Origin: Planctomycetota bacterium
GTDB taxonomy: Bacteria; Planctomycetota; Planctomycetia; Planctomycetales; Planctomycetaceae
Assembly (NCBI GenBank): GCA_027622115.1
Contig: JAQBZS010000610.1
Location: 1 to 5,254, forward strand
DNA: 5,254 nucleotides
Reading direction: 5' to 3'
The translations under genes were made by a program, and so were the position numbers. Positions 1-5,254 of the stretch are shown here, in pieces (the stretch's first letter is position 1; each line of letters opens with the position of its first letter). The notes under the pieces were generated by a model. The model was not told the origin of the DNA. It saw only the letters and a list, made by a program, of their open reading frames with translations, and ran no database searches.

Positions 1-73
1 GCGACTTGAAGCCCATCAACTGACTCAAACGGCGATTGATTAAATCGACAGTCCCCGAGCAGGCGGGGGGTAC

Positions 74-643
74 GTGCTCGAATATCTGATTAAGCGCCGC
101 ACGATGTTGTTGCGCGACCAGATGGTCACTGCGTCGATGGGTTTGGCCAACGCCGCTCAAGCCGGTTTGTCGCTGGCTCAGGGCTTGCAGAAGGTCGGCC
201 AGGAAACGGCCATGCCGCTCGCGGCGGAACTGAATCGCATCGTTCGCGACCACATCAAAGGTGGGCTGCCGTTGCTGGAGGCCATTGTCAATGTGCGACA
301 GCGATTGAAGGTTGACGCATTCTCCGTGTTCTCGCTGGCGATTCAATCGGCGATGGATCGCGGTGGCCGGATCAACGCCGCCCTGGAACGCATCAGCCAC
401 AGTCTACAAGAGAACCAACGCCTGGAACGGAAGCTGTTGGCTGAAACGTCGGCGGGGCGAGCCGCAGTGTTGATCCTCGCGCTGTTTCCCTTGGTGTTTC
501 TCGGCATTTTGGCGGTGTTGTCTCCCGACGGTGTCCGCCTGCTGTTTCGCACGGTCTGGGGTCAACTCGCGTTGATCCTGGCGGGTGCCTTGGTGTTTTG
601 TGGAGTTCGCTGGGCGGCTCGGATCTTGAACATTGATATGTGA
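74..643 (+). CDS. Short TadB-like T2SSF-domain inner-membrane protein
   Basis: Predicted inner-membrane platform protein of a Tad pilus/type II-related secretion system, the kind that works with a TadA/CpaF ATPase. The 189-residue product has a T2SSF-type helical domain at about residues 16-146, with the family-like stretches GLSLAQGLQKV (31-41) and DRGGRINAALERIS (95-108). Hydrophobic segments lie at about 128-149 and 161-181. A typical TadB is nearer 300 residues and begins with one or two membrane segments ahead of the RR-x-L-x-x-Q motif. Here that motif sits at residues 8-16 and nothing hydrophobic precedes it. The frame is closed by TAA at 41-43, and the other two forward frames also have stops in the first 40 bases, so a longer N-terminus cannot be continuous. 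The chosen start is GTG 74, behind a G-rich run (65-70) that is close for a ribosome site; ATG 104 is the alternative. The gene is either a genuinely short variant or a 5'-truncated remnant. The tadC-like gene follows, supporting the family call. Confidence 0.75.
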   Translation: MLEYLIKRRTMLLRDQMVTASMGLANAAQAGLSLAQGLQKVGQETAMPLAAELNRIVRDHIKGGLPLLEAIVNVRQRLKVDAFSVFSLAIQSAMDRGGRINAALERISHSLQENQRLERKLLAETSAGRAAVLILALFPLVFLGILAVLSPDGVRLLFRTVWGQLALILAGALVFCGVRWAARILNIDM

Positions 644-756
644 TTCGTTTAACCGTTACCCGAAGGCGTACGCGCTATAGCAGCGAATTCGAGTCCACCT
701 TTAACTGACAATTAGATTCAACAAACCTGTTCCTTACAAACTGCGCTTTGATTGAT

Positions 757-762
757 GGAAAG
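757..762 (+). promoter_or_regulatory. Ribosome binding site of the tadC-like gene
   Basis: GGAAAG lies 7 bases before ATG 770. It favours that start over the in-frame TTG 752 and ATG 755, which this motif overlaps or follows and which have no comparable purine-rich stretch in front. ATG 779, two codons later, is too close to be excluded by sequence alone. Confidence 0.55.
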
Positions 763-769
763 TGTCACC

Positions 770-1693
770 ATGAACGACATGCACTCGCACGACACACTGG
801 TCCATATCACCGCCGCGTTTAGCGCGTTGGCGGCGGGCCTATTGGCCTACCAACTCTTACGCATCACGAATCTTCGCACGGTCGGTGCCGCCCACGACTG
901 GCAATTCGACGAACAGCGTTTACTCCGCGTGCGGGCCGGCAACGCGACCTTCCGCTTGTTCGAGCCACTGATTCGCGAAATGGCGGACCGTCGCTGGTTG
1001 CATTCGCTCGGTGGCTTGGAACGCGTGACGCGATACTTGGCGTCCGGTTGCGAATCCTTGCCCTGGAAGCCCCGTGAGTATCTGGCGACCAAGGCGTTCG
1101 AGTCGTTGCTGGTGGCGATCATTGGCATCGCCGCCGCGCTCCGATACGCGTCGGTTCGAACGGCTCTGATGCTGGCCGCTGTGTCGTGGTTGGTGATGCT
1201 GCACAGCACGATTTCGTCGCTCAAAAAACGTGCCCACAAGCGGATTCAGGCCATCCAATTGCGATTGCCGTTCGCGGTGGATCTCATGGCCTTGATGATG
1301 GAATCCGGCAGTACGTTTCACGAAGCGTTGAAGACCGTGGTTCAAGAATCCGACGGGCACGCCATCCATACGGAGTTGGCCCGAGTGGAAGCGGGGCTGC
1401 GGCGAGGCTTGTCAACCCGCGAGGCATTGCAGGGACTGCGCGAACGTGTCCCCAGTCAAAACGTCGACGAAACCGTGTTTGCGATCAACAGAGCCGAAGA
1501 ACTCGGGACACCGTTGAGCAAGATGCTGTTGAATTTGGCCGAAAAAATGCGGTTGCGGCGATCGCAGTGGGCGGAACGCGTGGCCGGAGAAGCCCAGACC
1601 AAAATGGCCTTTCCGGCGCTGGTCGTGATGAGCAGTTGCCTGTTGATCATCATCGCGCCGTTTGTGTTGGAAGCCATTGCGGGAGAGTTATAG
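770..1693 (+). CDS. TadC-like T2SSF-domain inner-membrane protein
   Basis: Second platform protein of the Tad system, expected to sit in the inner membrane with the TadB-like protein and to couple the cytoplasmic ATPase to pilin assembly. From ATG 770 it has 307 residues, normal for TadC. The order is: a membrane segment at about 11-30; a cytoplasmic, basic stretch (about 31-107); a hydrophobic pair at about 112-145; a T2SSF domain at about 166-280 containing LPFAVDLMALMMESGSTFHEAL-type helices and EELGTPLSKML (243-253); and a final membrane segment at about 281-303 introduced by TKMAFP, matching the K-M-x-F-P signature of TadC C-termini. The start was chosen from the GGAAAG ribosome site at 757-762. 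The gap to the upstream tadB-like gene is 126 bases, so translational coupling is not possible. Downstream comes a palindromic repeat island rather than another tad gene at close spacing. T2SSF proteins of the GspF/PilC type have two such domains in tandem, so the two-gene layout argues for Tad. Confidence 0.85.
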   Translation: MNDMHSHDTLVHITAAFSALAAGLLAYQLLRITNLRTVGAAHDWQFDEQRLLRVRAGNATFRLFEPLIREMADRRWLHSLGGLERVTRYLASGCESLPWKPREYLATKAFESLLVAIIGIAAALRYASVRTALMLAAVSWLVMLHSTISSLKKRAHKRIQAIQLRLPFAVDLMALMMESGSTFHEALKTVVQESDGHAIHTELARVEAGLRRGLSTREALQGLRERVPSQNVDETVFAINRAEELGTPLSKMLLNLAEKMRLRRSQWAERVAGEAQTKMAFPALVVMSSCLLIIIAPFVLEAIAGEL

Positions 1694-1708
1694 GCATGAT
1701 CTGTTTCA

Positions 1709-1751
1709 GCCGCAGAGCGGCGACAGCATATAGCCTGGCGCGTAAGCACCA
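1709..1751. repeat. Two small palindromes, probable intergenic repeat fragment
   Basis: Two adjacent hairpins are visible. The first is GCCGC (1709-1713) and GCGGC (1717-1721) around AGA. The second is TGGCGC (1736-1741) and GCACCA (1746-1751) around GTAA, with one C-A mismatch. The stretch is non-coding, directly follows the tadC-like stop and abuts the larger inverted repeat at 1756. The pattern resembles dispersed intergenic repeats of planctomycete genomes, but that is an impression from memory and copy number cannot be judged from one window. Confidence 0.45.
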
Positions 1752-1755
1752 GTTT

Positions 1756-1811
1756 GTAAGACGGGCACTCTTGCCCGTCTCGGTGTGGACGGGCAAGAGT
1801 GCCCGTCCTAC
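1756..1811. repeat. REPIN-like element: two REP-like hairpins in inverted orientation
   Basis: Two 25-base arms (1756-1780 and 1787-1811) are reverse complements except for one mismatch (A1759/C1808) and one G-T pair (T1780/G1787), separated by the 6-base loop CGGTGT. Each arm is itself a perfect hairpin. The left has GACGGGCA (1760-1767) and TGCCCGTC (1772-1779) around CTCT; the right has GACGGGCA (1788-1795) and TGCCCGTC (1800-1807) around AGAG. Outside each hairpin, read inward, is GTAA (left) or GTAG (right, on the minus strand). REP sequences carry a conserved GTAG or GGAG tetranucleotide at this place, and paired inverted REPs are called REPINs. They are mobilised by RAYT transposases of the Y1/IS200-related type. 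No transposase is in the window, so the element would depend on one elsewhere. No T-run follows, so a rho-independent terminator is not supported, though the structure could affect mRNA stability. Confidence 0.75.
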
Positions 1812-1829
1812 GGCAGATTCCCATCTGCC
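1812..1829. repeat. Perfect 7-bp hairpin next to the REPIN-like element
   Basis: GGCAGAT (1812-1818) pairs perfectly with ATCTGCC (1823-1829) around a TCCC loop. It begins immediately after the right arm of the larger inverted repeat and may be part of the same insertion unit. No T-tract follows. Confidence 0.5.
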
Positions 1830-1873
1830 ACTCGTCTAAATAACCATCTTAACTACTAACACAGAGACAACAA

Positions 1874-2614
1874 ATGCCATCAATCTTGATCGTCGGAAAC
1901 GACAAAGCCACTGCCACGAAACATTGGATCGAACAACGTGTCCTTCGAGTGGGCGGCGCCGCTGAGTGCGACATTCAAGTGGACGGTATGACCAACACGG
2001 CGTTCATGCTCGAATTTCGCGACGGACGCTACTTTGTCATCAATCATTCCGGTGGCGACTTCCGGATCGGAGAGCTGCAAGTCGGCAACATGGAGTCCAG
2101 TGAACTCAAGCCTGGCCAAATACTGCAAGTCGGACCAACCAAGTTCCGCATTCGCTCGGAAGGCAACCCGGAACCGTGCCTCCAGCCGGTGCGAGATACC
2201 GAACATGCAAGCGCCTATCTCGATGGCCAAACGGCGGTCGAGTCCGAAAAGACCGGCAGCGTCGGAGCAACCGTGAGCTGGGTGGCACTCGGAATAACCG
2301 GCTTCGCCTTTCTGTGGGTGATGATGGCGGCCAAAAAGCCGGACCTGGATACGTCGTCCAACTTCATCAGCGTGATCGACGCTTTGATCCGCGAGGACTC
2401 GCAGCAGGAATCGCCGGAAATCGGGCATGTGCGGCGGGTTCTGCAGCAAGCGAGAACGGCGGAGTTGCGAGGCGACCGCAAGACGGCTTTCCGTAGTTAT
2501 GCCTTCGTTCGAGACATGCTCATGAAATCGAATTCCAACTCGAAAGACATCAGCGATCCACTCAAGCAGGCCACACTGGTGTTCATCAAACAGCGGTTAC
2601 GAAGGCTGACGTGA
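1874..2614 (+). CDS. FHA-like domain membrane protein of unknown function
   Basis: The 246-residue product has three parts. Residues 3-94 are beta-rich and match the FHA fold outline: RVGGAAECDIQV (25-36) sits where FHA domains have IGR-x(4)-DI, followed by a short-strand region and LKPGQILQVGPTKFRI near 78-93. A single membrane segment lies at about 131-152. A helical, charged C-terminal part (155-246) has a TPR-like helix pair around 184-218. With a basic motif after the membrane segment only weakly biased, topology is uncertain; N-terminus in the cytoplasm is assumed. Key phosphothreonine-binding positions of canonical FHA domains are altered: the Arg of GR is Gly28, and the S-x-x-H motif appears as T40-x-x-A43. 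The fold may therefore bind proteins without phosphorylation, as the FHA-like cytoplasmic domains of YscD-type secretion proteins do. ATG 1874 is the first start after the in-frame TAA at 1850-1852; a weak AGAG (1863-1866) precedes it. It lies between the Tad genes and the sigma-kinase pair. Confidence 0.65.
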   Translation: MPSILIVGNDKATATKHWIEQRVLRVGGAAECDIQVDGMTNTAFMLEFRDGRYFVINHSGGDFRIGELQVGNMESSELKPGQILQVGPTKFRIRSEGNPEPCLQPVRDTEHASAYLDGQTAVESEKTGSVGATVSWVALGITGFAFLWVMMAAKKPDLDTSSNFISVIDALIREDSQQESPEIGHVRRVLQQARTAELRGDRKTAFRSYAFVRDMLMKSNSNSKDISDPLKQATLVFIKQRLRRLT

Positions 2615-2714
2615 TTTACGTATGACCACGTGGCTGTGTCGAAATGAGGCAGTTTGCAACATATTTTGAGGGGAGGCGAACCGAATTGAACAATCGAACC
2701 AGATTCCTAGCAAC

Positions 2715-2771
2715 GGACTTGTGGATTGTGCGGAAAATGAACGCATTGCTGTATTTGTCTGCAACAAGTCC
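2715..2771. promoter_or_regulatory. Spaced 8-bp inverted repeat in the leader of the sigma factor gene
   Basis: GGACTTGT (2715-2722) and ACAAGTCC (2764-2771) are perfect reverse complements separated by 41 bases, ending ten bases before the ribosome site of the sigma factor gene. They could be operator half-sites or the base of a leader stem, but an 8-base match at this spacing can arise by chance. The remainder of 2615-2791 is non-coding in appearance and shows no convincing -35/-10 pair. Confidence 0.2.
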
Positions 2772-2780
2772 TTCACTGCC

Positions 2781-2785
2781 GGGGA
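2781..2785 (+). promoter_or_regulatory. Ribosome binding site of the ECF sigma factor gene
   Basis: GGGGA lies 6 bases before ATG 2792. An in-frame TGA at 2738-2740 and the absence of any earlier ATG in the frame make 2792 the likely start. Confidence 0.55.
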
Positions 2786-2791
2786 TGCAAA

Positions 2792-3457
2792 ATGACCGTA
2801 CTTGCCGAAAACGACTGCTCGAACCAGGACAGCGTCGAGTTGATTCAACATTGGCGTGAAGGAAATGAGTCTGCCGGCACGGAATTGTACGGCCGCTTCT
2901 TCAATCGCCTGTTGCCGTTGGTGCGACAGAACTTGTCCGCAAAGTTGGGTGCGCGGATCGATGCGGAAGACGTATTGCAATCGTTCATGCGTTCGTTCTT
3001 CCGATCGGAACCGAAATACACGTTTGAAGACGACGGCCAAGTCTGGAAGTTCGTCATCACGCTGTGTCTCAACAAGGTGCGCAAAAAGATGCGGCACCAC
3101 TTGGCGATCCGTCGCAGCGTGAACAGCCAAGTGCCGTTCACTGACTGTGTGGCGAATGCACTCGCATCGCCGCCGACTCCGCAAATCGCGGTCTCGTTCC
3201 AAGACACGTTCGCCCAACTTGTCGAGTTGCTTAGTGAGCGGCAGCGAACCATCGTCTCGTTGAAACTGGCGGGACAGACTCAATCCGAAATCGGGCAGAC
3301 CCTGAAAGTCACCGACCGCACGATCCGCCGCGACTGGAACGAGATCAAGAAGAAGGCCGCCAGGATGGCTGACGACGCCTATGCAAACGCGCCCGACGAT
3401 GAATTCTCGGACAGTGAAGTCGACGAAGAACTGTCGGTCGGCCTTGCCGCAGTTTGA
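2792..3457 (+). CDS. ECF-family RNA polymerase sigma factor
   Basis: Predicted sigma-70 family regulator of the extracytoplasmic function type, which directs RNA polymerase to a specific promoter set. The 221-residue product has region 2 at about residues 14-102. This includes the core-binding motif DAEDVLQSF (57-65), in which the acidic DAED is intact, and the promoter-melting/-10 part ending VWKFVITLCLNKVRKKMRHH (84-103). A linker with PPTP (127-130) follows, then region 4 at about 137-190, where GQTQSEIGQTLKVTDRTIRR (161-180) is the helix-turn-helix that reads the -35 element. Region 3 is missing, as in all ECF factors. The C-terminus adds an acidic tail: ten Asp/Glu in residues 194-213, with Ser206 and Ser208 inside it, which most ECF factors lack. 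No anti-sigma factor gene is visible; instead a Ser/Thr kinase follows 113 bases downstream. This matches the planctomycete ECF groups linked to kinases. The exact ECF group cannot be assigned from the sequence alone. Confidence 0.9.
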   Translation: MTVLAENDCSNQDSVELIQHWREGNESAGTELYGRFFNRLLPLVRQNLSAKLGARIDAEDVLQSFMRSFFRSEPKYTFEDDGQVWKFVITLCLNKVRKKMRHHLAIRRSVNSQVPFTDCVANALASPPTPQIAVSFQDTFAQLVELLSERQRTIVSLKLAGQTQSEIGQTLKVTDRTIRRDWNEIKKKAARMADDAYANAPDDEFSDSEVDEELSVGLAAV

Positions 3458-3570
3458 GCCTGGCCGCTCAACTAGACGTATCTTGGGTACTGCCCACCGT
3501 TTTGGTGACGTCGCAGAGTCGCGTGAACCACGCAGGTCTTCACTCCCTCGACACAAAACACGAGACAGCC

Positions 3571-5254
3571 GTGACACACTTTCTCGATATCGCGTTTCCC
3601 GACGGTCTGGATGCCTCCGCCGAACAACTGTTGAACAGTTTCGAAAGCGCTTGGAACTCGGGAATCCCGAACCTTGAAGTCTTCCTGGCACAACACGCCG
3701 ACCAGTATGAATCCGCTTCGGTGCCGCAACAGGTGGCGATTCTGGCCGAGTTGATCATGGTCGACATGGAACGCCGCTGGCGAATCGCCCCGTGCAAGCC
3801 ATCGAACGCCGCCCCGACGGGAAATCTCCAGGACATCGCATTCCCGTCCGTGGAACAATATGCGGCGGCGTTTCCGATCGTGGGTGCTTGCGAAGACGTT
3901 CTCGCTGATTTGGCGTGTCACGAATTCCAGATCCGAGGAGTGCCCCCCTCCATCGAAGATTACATGCACCGTTTCAACGGTCTCGCCCCCACCATGCTGG
4001 TTCCGCGTTTGCGGGATATCGCCAAGCAACACGTGGTCGAAATCGGCAAGGCACAAGCCGAAAACACGACTGTCAACGATCCGGGTTCAACGGCCGGCGA
4101 GCAGGACGATTATGACTCGGCAACTTCCACCCTGGTTGAAGATTGGTCACTCACACTTTCGGATGCCGATACGGTTCATGCGACCGATCCCATGGGGCTA
4201 CCGCGTCGCATTCGCAATTATGAACTAATCAATCCAATCCGTGCTGGATCAATGGGCCAAGTGTGGTTGGCTCGACAAGTTGGGTGCAATCGGCTCGTGG
4301 CGGTCAAGATGATCTTGTCCGGGCAGTTTGCCACGCCGTTTGAAAAGGAGCGGTTTCTCAACGAAGCCGAAACCCTTGGCGCGTTGCAGCATCCCAACAT
4401 CGTCGCGATGCACGACTACGGGGAAGCCGCCAACGTGTGTTTTTATGCAATGGACCTCAACCGGCACGGCGACCTCGCGGATTGGTTGCGGAATGGGGCC
4501 ATGGAACCGCGAACGGCCGCCCAAGTCGTCTCGAAAATCGCACGAGCCGTGGCCCACGCCCACGAACATCAGATCATTCACCGTGACTTGAAACCCGCCA
4601 ACGTATTGATGACGGAAGACGGGCAGCCGAAAGTCACCGACTTCGGACTCGCCAAACGACTCGACAGTAGTTCGCGGCACACGCTCAACGAGGGACCGCT
4701 GGGAACGCCGGCCTACATGCCGCCGGAACAAATCGACCGGACTCAAAGTACCGTGGGCGTGGCCTCGGACGTGTATTCAATCGGCGCGATTCTCTATCAC
4801 GCCATCACGGGACAACCACCGTTCCACGCGGCCAGCGTGGCAGAGACGCTACGGCAAGTCCTCGAAGACGAGCCCGTGCATCCGAGTCACATCGACTGCC
4901 GGATTCCTCGTGACTTGGCAGAGATTGCGAACAAGTGTCTGCAAAAGGATTCGCAACATCGCTACGCGTCCGCTGCTCAATTGGCCGATGAACTCGATCG
5001 ATTTGTTCGCGGCGAAGTGATCGAGGAACCTCGCAAGATTCAGCCGGGACGAACCGCAACACAGCTTCGTCGTCTACCGTCCATAGCGTTATCGATTGCA
5101 GTCCTCGGCACGTTCGCCGTGATGATGGTATCGTTCTTGTGGGGACTCATCGCTACGACCGCCGTGATTGGGGCTTTGTCGCGAACCCGTCCGTGGTGGC
5201 GGATTCCGGTCGATTTCATGAGACGCGTGTCGTTGGATCGCAGGGGCAGCCGCG
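3571..5254 (+). CDS. Membrane-anchored Hanks-type Ser/Thr protein kinase, 3'-partial
   Basis: PknB-like kinase; 561 codons are present and the frame leaves the window without a stop. Numbered from GTG 3571: residues 15-155 form a helical extension with repeated G-x-P-x-L/I-E-x-F/Y motifs (31-38, 123-131) and PSVEQY (92-97). A Thr/Asp-rich linker spans 163-208. The kinase domain spans about 217-480. Catalytic landmarks are the nucleotide loop AGSMGQV (225-231), VAVK with Lys246, alpha-C Glu265, HRDLKPAN (337-344; Asp339, Asn344), DFG (357-359), GTPAYMPPEQ (378-387) and SDVYSIG (399-405). The active-site set is complete, so it should be active, although the first Gly of the usual GxGxxG loop is Arg224. 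A hydrophobic stretch (504-536) can cross the membrane once or twice, and basic residues follow; an unseen C-terminal domain may come next. The start is uncertain: GTG 3571 has GAGA (3562-3565) ahead, but the frame stays open upstream past the sigma gene stop (GTG 3523, GTG 3505 and TTG 3454 are alternatives). It probably works with the adjacent sigma factor. Confidence 0.9.
   Translation, partial: MTHFLDIAFPDGLDASAEQLLNSFESAWNSGIPNLEVFLAQHADQYESASVPQQVAILAELIMVDMERRWRIAPCKPSNAAPTGNLQDIAFPSVEQYAAAFPIVGACEDVLADLACHEFQIRGVPPSIEDYMHRFNGLAPTMLVPRLRDIAKQHVVEIGKAQAENTTVNDPGSTAGEQDDYDSATSTLVEDWSLTLSDADTVHATDPMGLPRRIRNYELINPIRAGSMGQVWLARQVGCNRLVAVKMILSGQFATPFEKERFLNEAETLGALQHPNIVAMHDYGEAANVCFYAMDLNRHGDLADWLRNGAMEPRTAAQVVSKIARAVAHAHEHQIIHRDLKPANVLMTEDGQPKVTDFGLAKRLDSSSRHTLNEGPLGTPAYMPPEQIDRTQSTVGVASDVYSIGAILYHAITGQPPFHAASVAETLRQVLEDEPVHPSHIDCRIPRDLAEIANKCLQKDSQHRYASAAQLADELDRFVRGEVIEEPRKIQPGRTATQLRRLPSIALSIAVLGTFAVMMVSFLWGLIATTAVIGALSRTRPWWRIPVDFMRRVSLDRRGSR

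Noticed and set aside
644..756. Promoter between the tadB-like and tadC-like genes
   Set aside because: CTGACA (705-710) resembles a -35 element, but no acceptable -10 hexamer is found 16-18 bases downstream. The 8-base palindrome GCGTACGC (666-673) is too short to interpret.
752..769. Earlier start (TTG 752 or ATG 755) for the tadC-like gene
   Set aside because: The GGAAAG ribosome site at 757-762 lies after these codons and is well spaced for ATG 770.
1756..1829. Rho-independent terminator after the tadC-like gene
   Set aside because: The hairpins are strong, but no run of T follows either of them. The nested inverted symmetry fits a repeat element better.
1186..1839. Plus-strand 217-residue open frame overlapping the tadC-like gene and the repeat island
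   Set aside because: It is out of frame with a well-supported T2SSF protein, its product is Arg/Gly-rich, and it ends inside palindromic repeats.
1694..1873. CRISPR array or tRNA in the palindrome-rich gap
   Set aside because: The repeats are inverted, not regularly spaced direct repeats with unique spacers, and no cloverleaf with tRNA invariant positions can be formed.
2597..3691. Long minus-strand open frame of 364 residues
   Set aside because: It lies antisense over the sigma factor and both flanking gaps. Its product is Arg-, Ser- and Val-rich without recognisable domains, while the opposite strand encodes a clear ECF sigma factor. It is a shadow frame.
3472..4746. Several minus-strand frames of 98-194 residues
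   Set aside because: They are antisense to the kinase gene, with no domain, no good ribosome site and a composition typical of reverse-strand shadows.

Overview
The window (about 55-60% G+C by eye) looks like chromosomal DNA of a member of the Planctomycetes, probably Pirellulaceae-like. Three things suggest this: an ECF sigma factor gene followed by a membrane-anchored Hanks-type Ser/Thr kinase; a kinase N-terminal extension with 'G-x-P-x-(I/L/V)-E-x-(Y/F)' motifs, typical of planctomycete kinases; and short palindromic intergenic repeats. This assignment is inferred from protein style and is not based on a database match. All five genes supported here are on the + strand.

Left part (1-1693): two T2SSF-domain genes in the order expected for tadB-tadC, the inner-membrane platform proteins of a Tad (tight adherence) pilus or secretion system. 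The tadB-like gene (74-643) is short: it keeps the T2SSF domain and two C-terminal membrane segments but lacks the usual N-terminal membrane region. The tadC-like gene (770-1693) is full length. The two are separated by 126 bases, unlike the tight coupling common in tad operons.

Middle (1694-2614): a 180-base intergenic stretch is packed with palindromes. Its core (1756-1811) is two copies of a small REP-like hairpin in inverted orientation, each with a GTAR tetranucleotide on its outer side, which is the architecture of a REPIN. Next comes a 246-residue protein (1874-2614) with an N-terminal FHA-like fold, one membrane segment and a helical C-terminal part. Its phosphothreonine-binding residues are not recognisable.

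Right part (2615-5254): after a 177-base leader come an ECF-type sigma factor (2792-3457) with an acidic tail and then a receptor-like Ser/Thr kinase (from about 3571), which runs off the right edge before its stop codon. Kinase and sigma factor are likely partners, with the kinase controlling the sigma factor directly or indirectly. Whether they, or the FHA protein, regulate the adjacent Tad genes is an inference from proximity.

No tRNA, rRNA, CRISPR array, transposase or integrase was seen. The most unusual items are the REPIN-like element, the truncated TadB, the degenerate FHA-membrane protein beside the Tad genes, and the acidic-tailed sigma factor paired with the kinase.
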